A stretch of DNA of 64,000 nucleotides from Rhodococcus triatomae (GTDB taxonomy: Bacteria > Actinomycetota > Actinomycetes > Mycobacteriales > Mycobacteriaceae): contig NZ_CP048814.1 of assembly GCF_014217785.1 (NCBI RefSeq), positions 2,666,001 to 2,730,000 on the forward strand. Reading direction: 5' to 3'. Under the pieces are notes generated by a model. The model had not been told where the DNA came from. It saw only the letters and a list, made by a program, of their open reading frames with translations, and searched no databases. The position numbers were made by a program, and so were the translations under genes. Position 1 is the first letter of the stretch. Each line of letters begins with the position of its first letter. Below, piece by piece: positions 7,563-15,864 of this stretch.

Positions 7563-8795
7563 ATGTACCAGTGGTCCGATACCGATCTGATGTTCCGCGA
7601 GGCGCTCCGAGGCTTCATCGACAAAGAAGTGCGGCCCCACGTGGACCGGCTCGAGACCGGCGAGCTCCCACCGTTCGACATCATCCGGAAGCTGTTCTCC
7701 ACCTTCGGGCTCGACGAACTCGCGCGGGAGTCGCTCGGCAAGTCACTCGCGCGCGAACGTGGCGAATCCACGGAGCAGGGCGGCTCCGGTGACTCCGGCG
7801 TGTTCAAGGGGGCGGGCAGCACGGCCGTGCTCCTGAACTCGGAACTCGCCGGAGTCAGCCTCGGCCTGGTCGCCTCGATGGGCGTGAGCCTGGGGCTCAC
7901 GGTGGGCACGATCCGCAGCCGTGGCACCCTCGCCCAGAAGGAGAGGTGGCTGCCGGGACTGGTGACGTTCGAGAAGGTCGGTGCCTGGGCCATCACGGAG
8001 CCGGATTCCGGGTCGGATGCGTTCGGCGGAATGAAGTCCTACGTGCGCCGCGACGGTGACGACTACATCCTCAACGGGCAGAAGACGTTCATCACCAACG
8101 GGCCGTACGCCGACGTCGTCATCGTGTACGCCAAGCTCGACGACGGGGACACCTCGATCGATCGGCGGGACCGGAAGGTGCTCGCGTTCATCCTCGACAA
8201 GGGCATGGAAGGTCTCACCCAGAGCCCACCGTTCAAGAAGATGGGAATGAACTCCTCCCCGACCGGGGAGCTCTTCTTCGACAACGTGCGCATCACCCCC
8301 GACCGACTTCTCGGGGAGAGCGAGGACGGCGGGAAATCCGATGGAAAGTCCAGTGCCAAAGACAGTTTCGCGGCAGAACGAATCGGGATCGCGTCACTGG
8401 CTCTCGGGGTCATCAACGAATGTCATCGGCTGTGCGTCGACTACGCCAAGTCCCGCAAGCTCTGGGGACGTGAGATCGCGCAGTTCCAGCTGATCCAGCT
8501 CAAGCTCGCCGAGATGGAGATCGCCCGGATCAACGTGCAGAACATGGTCTTCAACGCGATCGAACGCACGGCGGCGGGAGACCCGGTCACCCTCGCGGAG
8601 GCGTCGGCGATGAAGCTGTACTCGTCCCGCGCCGCGACGGAGGTCGCGATGGAGGCGGTGCAGTTGTTCGGCGGCAACGGCTACATGGCCGAGTACCGGG
8701 TCGAGCAGCTCGCGCGAGATGCGAAGTCGCTCATGATCTACGCCGGTTCCAACGAGATCCAGGTCACGCACATCGCGAAGGGGCTGCTCGCCTGA
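7563..8795 (+). CDS. Acyl-CoA dehydrogenase (FadE type)
   Basis: A 410-residue FAD flavoenzyme performing alpha,beta-dehydrogenation of acyl-CoA thioesters. Family motifs: WAITEPDSGSDAFGGMKSY (FAD/acyl pocket), NGQKTFITNGPYAD, KLWGREIAQFQLIQ, FGGNGYMAEY and MIYAGSNEIQVTHIAKG. The usual C-terminal catalytic Glu (YEGT) is Ala here, but AAERIG provides Glu272 in the helix-G position used by isovaleryl- and long-chain enzymes, so it is probably active. Two low-complexity insertions occur (about residues 60-75 and 255-268). Start ATG 7563 follows a promoter overlapped by a KstR-like box, pointing to steroid or branched acyl-CoA degradation. Confidence 0.9.
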   Translation: MYQWSDTDLMFREALRGFIDKEVRPHVDRLETGELPPFDIIRKLFSTFGLDELARESLGKSLARERGESTEQGGSGDSGVFKGAGSTAVLLNSELAGVSLGLVASMGVSLGLTVGTIRSRGTLAQKERWLPGLVTFEKVGAWAITEPDSGSDAFGGMKSYVRRDGDDYILNGQKTFITNGPYADVVIVYAKLDDGDTSIDRRDRKVLAFILDKGMEGLTQSPPFKKMGMNSSPTGELFFDNVRITPDRLLGESEDGGKSDGKSSAKDSFAAERIGIASLALGVINECHRLCVDYAKSRKLWGREIAQFQLIQLKLAEMEIARINVQNMVFNAIERTAAGDPVTLAEASAMKLYSSRAATEVAMEAVQLFGGNGYMAEYRVEQLARDAKSLMIYAGSNEIQVTHIAKGLLA

Positions 8796-8801
8796 TCCGG
8801 G

Positions 8802-9590
8802 TCACCGGGAGGTGAGCAGCGGCTCGACCACGGCCAGGATCTCGTCCCTCGCGGCGATCGTGGTCGAGTGATCGCGGCCAGGAACGATCGCCAGCGACGC
8901 CTCGGGGATCACGGTGGCGAGGTGCCGGGCATCCTCGATCCGGTGAGTGTCCTCGGAGCCCACGAAGATCAGGGTGGGGGCGACGATCTGCCGGAGCAGC
9001 CGGTCCGGGATTCCCGGCTCGAGATCACTGCGCCGCATGTAGGCGGCCATCGCCGAGGGGTCGTTGGCGGAGAACGCGGCGCGGGTCGAGGGATCGATCG
9101 GCCGTGCCCGCACCGCGTTCCACCGATCGAGGAACGCGTCGATGCCCTCGTCGGCCAGCACGTCCGCGGCGCCGGGGAAGTACAACCGGTCGAAGGCGCC
9201 CGCGCGGGGCCGGCTGCTTCCCCCGCCGACGATCAACCCGGACACCCGATCCGGGGCCCGGGTGGCGAGCCCGAGCGCGACGAGGCCGCCGAACGAGTAG
9301 CCCAGCACGTGGGTGCGGCGGACACCGGCCTCGTCGAGCACGGCGAGCACGTCGCCGACCACGAGGTCGAGCGCATAGTCGTCCACCCCGTGAGGTCTGG
9401 CGCTACGCCCGTGACCCCGCAGGTCCACCAGGATCAGCCGGTATCGGTCGCGTAGTGCCCGTGCATACCCGAAGCCGCGCCAGATCGCCCGGGACAGGGC
9501 GCTGCCGTGCAGCAACAGCACCGGAGGGCCGTCACCGACGATCTCGTACGAGATGCGGGTTCCGTCGACCGGGTTGTGGATGTCGGGCAC
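8802..9590 (-). CDS. Alpha/beta hydrolase
   Basis: A 262-residue hydrolase with complete motifs: PPVLLLHGSALSRAIWRGFG, LILVDLRGHGRSARPHG, elbow LGYSFGGLVALG (Ser near 98), VGSEDTHRIED (acid) and PGRDHSTTIAA (His). It resembles soluble 3-oxoadipate enol-lactonase/esterase-like proteins, but no pathway genes adjoin it. Start GTG 9590 is the furthest upstream plausible codon. It converges on the acyl-CoA dehydrogenase with a 6-bp gap, leaving no room for a terminator, and lies just downstream of the ABC-F gene on the same strand (15-bp gap), so it could be co-transcribed with it. Confidence 0.85.
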   Translation of the reverse strand: MPDIHNPVDGTRISYEIVGDGPPVLLLHGSALSRAIWRGFGYARALRDRYRLILVDLRGHGRSARPHGVDDYALDLVVGDVLAVLDEAGVRRTHVLGYSFGGLVALGLATRAPDRVSGLIVGGGSSRPRAGAFDRLYFPGAADVLADEGIDAFLDRWNAVRARPIDPSTRAAFSANDPSAMAAYMRRSDLEPGIPDRLLRQIVAPTLIFVGSEDTHRIEDARHLATVIPEASLAIVPGRDHSTTIAARDEILAVVEPLLTSR

Positions 9591-9605
9591 GTGGCCGAGT
9601 CTGCC

Positions 9606-11219
9606 TCACGTGTGGTCCTCGAGCGCGTCGGGTGTGAGTTCCAGCCGCCGCGTGACCCCGAGGTCGTCCACGAACCGTCGATCGTGGCTCACCACGACCA
9701 GCGCACCCTCGTAGTCCGCCAGGGCTTCGGTGAGATTCGCCAGGCTCGCCAGATCGAGGTTGTTGGTCGGCTCGTCCAGCACGAGCAGCTGCGGGGCCGG
9801 GTCGGCGAGCAGCACCGTCGCCAGCGCGGCCCGCAGCCGTTCGCCGCCGGACAGCACTCGCACCGGGACGTCGGCGTCGGCGCCACGGAACAGGAAGCGC
9901 GCCAACCGGGAACGCACGTGCTCGGCCGTCGCCGTGGGCGCCGCGACGGCTACGTTCTCCGCGACGGTCGCCTCCTCGTCGAAGACGTCCAGGCGCTGCG
10001 GAAGCACCCGATACGGTACTCGGGGACCCGCCGCGACCAGCCTGTCGAGCAGGGTGGACTTGCCGACACCGTTCTTCCCCGTGAGCGCGATCCGCTCCGG
10101 GCCCACGATCGTGAGCGCCACGTCCTGACCGGTCGCGAGTGTGGTCTCGGCCAACTCGACGACGACACGCCCTGCAGGGACCCGGGTGTCCGGCAGATCC
10201 ACCCGGATCTCCCGGTCGTCGCGGACCGCCTCCCGGGCCCGGGTCAGTGTGGACTCCGCATCCTCGAGCTTGGCGATGTGGCTGTTCCGCAACTTTCCGG
10301 CCGACACCTGAGCGGCCCGCTTGCGCGCTCCCATCACGATCTTGGGCTCGCGCTTGTTCTCGAACATCTTCTGTCCGTAGCGCGCTCGGCGATCGATCTT
10401 GGTGCGTGCCTCGACCAACTCGCGTTTCTGCTTCTGCATGTCCCCGCGGGCATCGCGGACCGCGGCGCGGGCGGCTTCCTGTTCGGCGTCGATCACCTCC
10501 CGGTAGTGCGTGTAGTTGCCGCCGAACGTGCGGACGGCCCCGTCGCGGACCTCGGCGATCGAATCCATCCGATCGAGCAGCTCACGGTCGTGGCCGACAA
10601 CGAGCACCGTTCCCGAAAACTGTTGCAGTGCAGCGTGAAGGTGCGCGCGAGATGCCTCGTCGAGGTTGTTCGTCGGCTCGTCGAGAAGCAGGATGTCCGG
10701 CTCGGCGAGCAATTGGGCGGTGAGGCCGAGGAGCACGGTTTCCCCACCCGACAGGCTGCCGACCGTGCGCTCGAGCGCCGCCGGATCCGGGACGATCGTG
10801 TGGAGACCGAGACGATGCAGCAGGGAGATCGCGCGCTCCTCGATGTCCCACGCGCCGGCCATCCGGTCGAAGTCCTCCTCACTGCCCGCGCCGGATTCGA
10901 TTCGTTGCAGCGCGGCCCTCGCGTCGGCGATTCCGAGGATCCTCTCGACCGCGACACTCGCGTCGAGAGTGATGTCCTGCGGGAGGTAGGCCACGGAACC
11001 CGCCGCGGTCACCGAACCCCGGTCCGGGCGCAGTGCTCCGGGCAGGCTCGGACGCACCGCGCCGGCGACGATCCGCAGCAGGCTGGACTTGCCGGATCCG
11101 TTGAGGCCGACGATGCCGGTGCGCCCGGCCCCGAAAGTGACGTCGAGAGAGTCGAAGAGGGGAGTGCCGTCCGGCCAGGACAGCGAGATGTCGGAAAGAA
11201 CGACAGGGTATACGGCCAT
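9606..11219 (-). CDS. ABC-F family ATP-binding protein
   Basis: A 537-residue soluble protein with two ATP-binding cassettes and no membrane segments. Cassette 1: Walker A GLNGSGKSS (38-46), signature LSGGE, Walker B ILLLDEPTNNLD. Cassette 2: GKNGVGKST, VLSGGERLR, LLVLDEPTNNLD. The linker between them is rich in Arg/Lys and charged helices. ABC-F proteins act on the ribosome; resistance members expel antibiotics from the peptidyl-transferase centre. Start ATG 11219 has GGAGGT five bases upstream, and that ribosome-binding site is partly enclosed by a hairpin behind a short leader ORF. This regulation suggests an antibiotic-responsive resistance factor rather than housekeeping EttA. Confidence 0.9.
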   Translation of the reverse strand: MAVYPVVLSDISLSWPDGTPLFDSLDVTFGAGRTGIVGLNGSGKSSLLRIVAGAVRPSLPGALRPDRGSVTAAGSVAYLPQDITLDASVAVERILGIADARAALQRIESGAGSEEDFDRMAGAWDIEERAISLLHRLGLHTIVPDPAALERTVGSLSGGETVLLGLTAQLLAEPDILLLDEPTNNLDEASRAHLHAALQQFSGTVLVVGHDRELLDRMDSIAEVRDGAVRTFGGNYTHYREVIDAEQEAARAAVRDARGDMQKQKRELVEARTKIDRRARYGQKMFENKREPKIVMGARKRAAQVSAGKLRNSHIAKLEDAESTLTRAREAVRDDREIRVDLPDTRVPAGRVVVELAETTLATGQDVALTIVGPERIALTGKNGVGKSTLLDRLVAAGPRVPYRVLPQRLDVFDEEATVAENVAVAAPTATAEHVRSRLARFLFRGADADVPVRVLSGGERLRAALATVLLADPAPQLLVLDEPTNNLDLASLANLTEALADYEGALVVVSHDRRFVDDLGVTRRLELTPDALEDHT

Positions 11220-11224
11220 GACAG

Positions 11225-11268
11225 ACCTCCAGAGGTGCGATACGAGTACGCGCGAATCACCTCTGAAC
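11225..11268 (-). promoter_or_regulatory. Hairpin sequestering the ABC-F ribosome-binding site (putative attenuator)
   Basis: On the minus strand TTCAGAGGTG (11267-11258) pairs with CACCTCTGGA (11237-11228): 10 bp including one G-U pair, loop 20 bases. The 3' arm runs into the GGAGGT ribosome-binding site of the ABC-F gene, and the 5' arm lies inside the five-codon leader ORF. Ribosome stalling on the leader would open the hairpin. Confidence 0.5.
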
Positions 11269-11274
11269 GAGCAA
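11257..11274 (-). CDS. Putative leader peptide MLVQR of the ABC-F gene
   Basis: TTG CTC GTT CAG AGG TGA is preceded by AGGAGGT (11290-11284) nine bases upstream, a stronger ribosome-binding site than most genes in this window have. The ORF ends 37 bases before the ABC-F start. Its last codons form the 5' arm of the hairpin that covers the ABC-F ribosome-binding site. Very short, so the evidence is positional only. Confidence 0.45.
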   Translation of the reverse strand: MLVQR

Positions 11275-11425
11275 CGGCCTGGGACCTCCTGTGCGGAAAC
11301 AACGACCGGACCAGACTACGTGCGTGGTCCGTGCCGGTGCAACGGATTATTCGCGCTCGGCATTCCCGGCGCGGGTTCGGCTGCCGATGACGGCGGGACG
11401 AACGACCGGCGCGGCCACTCGAGGC

Positions 11426-13264
11426 ATGATCGGAAGCGTGCGTATCCCGAAGCGGTCCTTCGCCGTCAGCTCCGTCGCCGCGCTCACTCTGGGGCTCCTC
11501 GCCGCATGCAGTCTCGGCCCGGACCAGCCCCGGACCGTCGCCGAGGAGTTCGCCGCCGCGCTCGGCAGCGGCGACGTGGAAGCCGCCGCGGCACTGACCG
11601 ACGATCCCGATGCCGCCGCCGACACCCTCTCCGCGGCATTCGACGGCCTCGGCGCCACCGAGCATTCGTTCACCGTGACCGCTGCGGAGGAGACCGGAGA
11701 CGATGCGGGCACCTTCTCGCTCGACGCCTCCTGGACATTCGGGGAGGGGACATTCGGGGAGGGGACATTCGGGGAGGGGACGTCCGGGGAGGGCACGTCC
11801 GGCGAGGGACAGACCTGGGACTACTCGACCAGCGGCACCGCGGTGCGGGTCGGGGACGAGTGGCGCGTCGACTTCGACCCGGCGGTGCTGATTCCGGGTA
11901 TGACCGCCGGGCAATCGGTGCGCTACACGCCGACGCTCGGCCCTGCCCCGGAGATCCTCTCCTCCTCGGGTGCTCCGCTGATGCAGGAGCAGGTGGTGAC
12001 GGTCGTGAGCATCGACGGCACCGCCGACACCGCCGCGCTCGCGAACCTGCTCGCGCCGATCGCGCCGACGATCACCGCGCAGTCCCTCACCGAGTCGGTC
12101 GCCGCCGCCCAGGGCGCGCCGGTCACGGCGATCACCCTGCGGGCCGAGGACCACGCGCCGATCGCGGCCGCACTGAGTGCGATGACGGGGGTGACGTCAT
12201 CGGAGCAGACGCGGTTGCTCGCGGTCGACCGGGACCTCGCCTCGCCGGTGTTCGGCGACCTCACCACGCTGTGGCAGGAACGCCAGGACGAATCGGCGGG
12301 CTGGGCGGTGCAGCTGGTGCAGCCGGACGGCACGGCGACGACGATCGCCGGGCAGGACGGGACCCCCGCCGAGGACATCGCCACCACCCTCGATCTGGAC
12401 CTGCAGTACGCCGCCGAGAGCGCGCTGGCCGATCTGCCGCAGCAGGCGGCGATCGTCGCGATCGCTCCGTCGACCGGCGAGGTGCTCGCGGTGGCGCAGA
12501 ACGCGTCGGCCGACGCACTGGGACCGATCGCCCTCACCGGCCTCTACCCGCCCGGATCGACGTTCAAGACCGTCACGACTTCCGCGGCCCTGCAGTCCGG
12601 GGAGGTCACCCCGGACACCGTGCTGCCCTGCCCCGGCACCGAGAACATCGAGGGGCGGCAGATACCGAACGACGACAATTTCGACCTGGGCTCGGTCCCG
12701 CTGCACACGGCTTTCGCCCGGTCCTGCAACACCACGATGGGCCGCCTCGCCGTCGGGCTCGGCCCGGATGCGCTCACCGACGCCGCACTGCAGTTCGGGC
12801 TGGGCATCGACTACGTGACTCCGGGTCTGACCACGGTCACGGGTTCGGTGCCGCCCGCCGAGACCCCGGCGGCGCGCGTGGAGTCCGCCATCGGTCAGGG
12901 CACGGTCACGGCGTCCCCGTTCGGGATGGCGCTCGTCGCGGCGTCCATCGCGGACGGCACCACCCCGTCGCCGACGATCGTGCGCGGTGCGACCGCGTCC
13001 GCCGACCGTACGGCTCCTCCGGTGCCGCCCGAGGTGACTGCGGATCTGCGGGCCATGATGCGCGAGACGGTCACCGCGGGCACCGCCACCGACCTCGCCG
13101 ACATCCCCGGTGTACTCGGTAAGACCGGTACCGCGGAGACCGGAAGTGGTTCCGCGCATGGATGGTTCGTCGGGATCACGGACGATCTCGCGTTTGCGGT
13201 GTTCGTGGCCGAAGGTGACAGTTCGGCACCGGCGGTGCAGGCCGCGGGGCGTTTTCTGCGATGA
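11426..13264 (+). CDS. Penicillin-binding lipoprotein (MecA_N/NTF2-like plus transpeptidase)
   Basis: A 612-residue class B-type PBP. A signal peptide ends in LLAAC, so Cys28 would be lipidated. An NTF2/MecA_N-like domain (EEFAAALGSGDVEAAAALTD, WTFGEG, WRVDFDPAVLIPGM) is followed by the transpeptidase domain with all three motifs: S378-TFK381, S433-C-N435 and K566-T-G568. It resembles mycobacterial Rv2864c, which cross-links peptidoglycan from outside the membrane. Between the NTF2-like strands it carries five 5-residue repeats (TFGEG/TSGEG). Start ATG 11426 (MIGSVRIPKRS) or GTG 11438. Directly followed by a paralogue that has lost the catalytic motifs. Confidence 0.9.
   Translation: MIGSVRIPKRSFAVSSVAALTLGLLAACSLGPDQPRTVAEEFAAALGSGDVEAAAALTDDPDAAADTLSAAFDGLGATEHSFTVTAAEETGDDAGTFSLDASWTFGEGTFGEGTFGEGTSGEGTSGEGQTWDYSTSGTAVRVGDEWRVDFDPAVLIPGMTAGQSVRYTPTLGPAPEILSSSGAPLMQEQVVTVVSIDGTADTAALANLLAPIAPTITAQSLTESVAAAQGAPVTAITLRAEDHAPIAAALSAMTGVTSSEQTRLLAVDRDLASPVFGDLTTLWQERQDESAGWAVQLVQPDGTATTIAGQDGTPAEDIATTLDLDLQYAAESALADLPQQAAIVAIAPSTGEVLAVAQNASADALGPIALTGLYPPGSTFKTVTTSAALQSGEVTPDTVLPCPGTENIEGRQIPNDDNFDLGSVPLHTAFARSCNTTMGRLAVGLGPDALTDAALQFGLGIDYVTPGLTTVTGSVPPAETPAARVESAIGQGTVTASPFGMALVAASIADGTTPSPTIVRGATASADRTAPPVPPEVTADLRAMMRETVTAGTATDLADIPGVLGKTGTAETGSGSAHGWFVGITDDLAFAVFVAEGDSSAPAVQAAGRFLR
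11735..11809 (+). repeat. Five 15-bp tandem repeats inside the PBP gene
   Basis: ACATTCGGGGAGGGG occurs three times (11735-11779) followed by two diverged copies ACGTCCGGNGAGGGN (11780-11809). In frame they encode TFGEG x3 and TSGEG x2. The paralogue downstream has this unit once (NFGEG), so the array is an expansion in this gene. Confidence 0.92.
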
Positions 13265-13286
13265 AACCCGTCGAGTGTTGCGATTC

Positions 13287-13338
13287 GGGGGCAAGTTGTG
13301 GCTCAACCGTAATGTCTTCGTACGCAACTCGTGCCCCC
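13287..13338 (+). other. Long inverted repeat between the two PBP genes
   Basis: GGGGGCA-AGTTG (13287-13298) pairs with CAACT-CG-TGCCCCC (13325-13338): 12 bp with a 2-base bulge. It may be a weak terminator or attenuator between the paralogues. Part of the gap could also hold the promoter of the second gene. Confidence 0.3.
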
Positions 13339-13360
13339 TGGGCGGGAGGTGGGCAGCAAG

Positions 13361-15040
13361 ATGGTGGACATGGGGATCGGGTCACGAAAAAGACGTAGCT
13401 ATGTGATCACCCTTGCCGCCGCCCTCCTCGCCCTGGTGGTGGTTCTGGCGTCCTGCATGCTGAACAGACCCGAGCCGACGGCCCGCGCCGTGGTCGACGA
13501 GTTCGTGTCCGCGCTCAACGACGGCGACGTGGCCGCAGCCGGCGAACGGACCTCCTACCCGAACGCGGCCGAGGAGACGTTGCAGCAGGTGTTCGACGGC
13601 CTCGATCCGAAGCAGGCGACGTTCGAACTCACCCAGTTCATGGATCTCGGTCCGTCGTCGAGCTTCTTCACGATGACGGCGTCGTGGAACTTCGGCGAGG
13701 GCAAGGACTGGAGCTATCAGGTGCAGGCCGGTGTGCGGAACCTGTCCGTGGGGTGGCGCATCTCCTGGGACCCGACGGTCGTCGCGCCGATGCTCGGCAA
13801 CGGCCGTCTCGTCCGGTACGACCGGACCGATGCCGCCCCGCCACTGGTGTTCGACAACACCGGGGCCCTGCTCATGAACGAGCAGACCATCAACTCGATC
13901 GTGCTGGACCCGGCGACGATGCCGGATCCGATCGACACCACGCACCGACTCGCGGCGGCGATCGCGCCCGTCGCCCCGCTGATCACCGCGGAGTCGATGC
14001 TCACCGATCTCCGGGAGAATCCCGGTGAGCAGGTCACGGCCGTGCGACTGCGCGACGCCGACTTCACCTACCTCGAGAACAGGTTCGACATTCCCGGCGT
14101 CGTCGTGGTGAAGGAACCGACGCTGATCACGGCGGACCGCCGGATCTCGACGCCGCTGCTCGACCCGTTGCGCCGCGTCTGGCAGGCGAACCGGGACGAA
14201 TCCGCAGGCTGGGCCGTCCACGTGGTCGAACCGGACGGCACCTTGCTGCCGCAGGCCGGGTTCCAGGGCCCGCCCGGGCCGGACATCGCCGCGACCCTCG
14301 ACTCGCGGATCCAGATCGCCGCCATCGAGGCGGTCGTCAGCGCCGGGACTCCCGCCGCCGTGGTCGCGATCCAGCCTTCCACCGGAGCGGTACTCGCGGC
14401 CGCTCAGAACAATCAGGCGTTCGAGCAGGGGTCGATCGCCTTCGAGGGCCTGAATCCGGCGGGAAATGCGCTCGATCTGGTCCGTCAGGCCGCGGCGTTG
14501 GATCGCGGAGTCGACGAGAAGGACCTGTCGATCGAGGACGTCGAGGAGACCGCACGGCGACTGGGGCTCGGGCTGGACTACCGGATCCCGGGGCTGGACC
14601 AGCAGACCGCGGTCTTCACCTCGGCGCGCGACGGCATGGACCAGGCGATGGCCACCCGCGACGACGACCTGCCCGCCGTGACGCCGTTCGGGATGGCGAT
14701 GCTCGCGGCGTCGATCGCCCGTGGCAGTGCACCGACTCCGATGATCGTCCACGGTCAGCCGGCGGAGACCGACCAGCGTGCGGAGCCGCTGCCGGCGCAT
14801 GTGCTCGACCATCTGCGCGGGGCGATGCGCGACAACGTCACCCACGGGCCGGGCGCGCTGCTCCGGGGAGTCCCCGATCTGCTCGGCATGACCGCACGCA
14901 GCGACGACGACCGCTGGTTCTTCGGGTCGCAGGGCGACCTGGCCTTCGCGGTGTACGTCGCGGACGCCGACGGCGGCGACCGTGCCGTCCAGATGACCGA
15001 TCGCTTCTTCCGGGAACTCGCGAAGCCGCCCGCCGGCTGA
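13361..15040 (+). CDS. Catalytically inactive paralogue of the penicillin-binding lipoprotein
   Basis: A 559-residue protein colinear with its neighbour: lipobox LASC (Cys32), EFVSALNDGDVAAAGERT, WNFGEGKDW, ESAGWAVHVVEPDGT, AVVAIQPSTGAVLAAAQN, PFGMAMLAASIARG. All transpeptidase motifs are gone. The S-x-x-K segment is N369-A-L-D372 (AGNALD versus PGSTFK), about 48 residues containing S-C-N are deleted, and K-T-G reads M510-T-A512. The frame is intact and codon use matches its neighbours, so it is probably a maintained pseudoenzyme that binds or regulates rather than cross-links. Start ATG 13361 has GGGAGG 11-16 bases upstream; ATG 13370 is the alternative. Confidence 0.87.
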   Translation: MVDMGIGSRKRRSYVITLAAALLALVVVLASCMLNRPEPTARAVVDEFVSALNDGDVAAAGERTSYPNAAEETLQQVFDGLDPKQATFELTQFMDLGPSSSFFTMTASWNFGEGKDWSYQVQAGVRNLSVGWRISWDPTVVAPMLGNGRLVRYDRTDAAPPLVFDNTGALLMNEQTINSIVLDPATMPDPIDTTHRLAAAIAPVAPLITAESMLTDLRENPGEQVTAVRLRDADFTYLENRFDIPGVVVVKEPTLITADRRISTPLLDPLRRVWQANRDESAGWAVHVVEPDGTLLPQAGFQGPPGPDIAATLDSRIQIAAIEAVVSAGTPAAVVAIQPSTGAVLAAAQNNQAFEQGSIAFEGLNPAGNALDLVRQAAALDRGVDEKDLSIEDVEETARRLGLGLDYRIPGLDQQTAVFTSARDGMDQAMATRDDDLPAVTPFGMAMLAASIARGSAPTPMIVHGQPAETDQRAEPLPAHVLDHLRGAMRDNVTHGPGALLRGVPDLLGMTARSDDDRWFFGSQGDLAFAVYVADADGGDRAVQMTDRFFRELAKPPAG

Positions 15041-15106
15041 GTGTCGGTGCCGCGGCTCGGGCGGTGTGAGTGCGCGGCCGGTGGGTCGGACGGCGGACAC
15101 TCCGAG

Positions 15107-15112
15107 TAGCTT
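15107..15112 (+). promoter_or_regulatory. -10 element TAGCTT, leaderless start of the TSUP gene
   Basis: TAGCTT lies 8 bases before GTG 15121 with no Shine-Dalgarno sequence. Confidence 0.35.
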
Positions 15113-15120
15113 GACGTCCT

Positions 15121-15858
15121 GTGTCCCTCCTCGACGTCGGCTTCCTCGTGGTGGCGGGATTCTTCGCCGGGGTGGTGGGGTTCGTCACCGGGCTGGCCTC
15201 GATCGTGTCCTACCCCGCGCTGCTCGCCGTCGGGCTCTCCCCGGTCGCCGCGAACGTCACCAACACGGTGGCCATGGTCGGGGTGGGCGTCGGTGCCCTG
15301 TCCAACTCCGCCCGCGAGGTGGCGGCCACCGGCCGGAAGCTGGTGCGCTGGACGGTCTGGGCCGCGGTCGGCGGCACCCTCGGTGCCACGATTCTCCTGG
15401 TGGCTCCCGCCGGTTCGTTCGAGACGGTCGTGCCGTTCATGGTGGCGTTCGCCTCACTCGCGCTGATTCTGCAGCCGCGGATCCGGGCCCTGTCCGGGGG
15501 CCGCGATCTGTCCCGCACGTACACGTTCTCGGTGTTTCTCGTCGCGATCTACGGCGGATACTTCGGAGCGGGTGCGGGCGTGATCTTCCTGGCGGCGTCG
15601 TTGATCCTCACCTCGGAGTCGGTGTGGCGGGCCACGATCCTCAAGAGCTTCCTTCTCGGGGTCGCCAACCTGGTCGCCGCCGTCGGCTTCGCCGTGTTCG
15701 GACCGGTGCACTGGGGTGCCGCGGTTGCGATGGCCGTCGGTGCCGTCGCCGGCGGTTGGTGTGGGCCACCGCTGGTGAAGCTCGTCCCGCCGACGATCCT
15801 GCGCATCGTCATCGCACTCGCCGGTTTCGGCCTGGCCGGGTGGCTGTGGTTGCGCTGA
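15121..15858 (+). CDS. Sulfite exporter TauE/SafE (TSUP) family permease
   Basis: A 245-residue membrane protein with eight predicted helices and the TSUP half-repeats: FFAGVVGFVTGLASIVSYPALL plus SPVAANVTNTVAMVG in the first half, and YGGYFGAGAGVIFLAAS plus LKSFLLGVANLVAAV in the second. TSUP proteins move sulfite, sulfonates or other organic anions; the substrate is not visible here. Start GTG 15121 (MSLLDVGFLVVAG) is consistent with a leaderless mRNA. Its 3' end faces a transporter remnant on the opposite strand 6 bp away. Confidence 0.87.
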   Translation: MSLLDVGFLVVAGFFAGVVGFVTGLASIVSYPALLAVGLSPVAANVTNTVAMVGVGVGALSNSAREVAATGRKLVRWTVWAAVGGTLGATILLVAPAGSFETVVPFMVAFASLALILQPRIRALSGGRDLSRTYTFSVFLVAIYGGYFGAGAGVIFLAASLILTSESVWRATILKSFLLGVANLVAAVGFAVFGPVHWGAAVAMAVGAVAGGWCGPPLVKLVPPTILRIVIALAGFGLAGWLWLR

Positions 15859-15864
15859 CGGTGG

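Noticed and set aside
9507-11390. 627-codon plus-strand ORF opposite the ABC-F gene
   Set aside because: Reads antisense to both ATP-binding cassettes; no recognisable fold and unusual amino-acid composition.
11089-13122. 677-codon ORF overlapping the active PBP in another frame
   Set aside because: Arg/Gly/His-rich translation of the PBP gene in a wrong frame; the PBP frame has lipobox and all three catalytic motifs.
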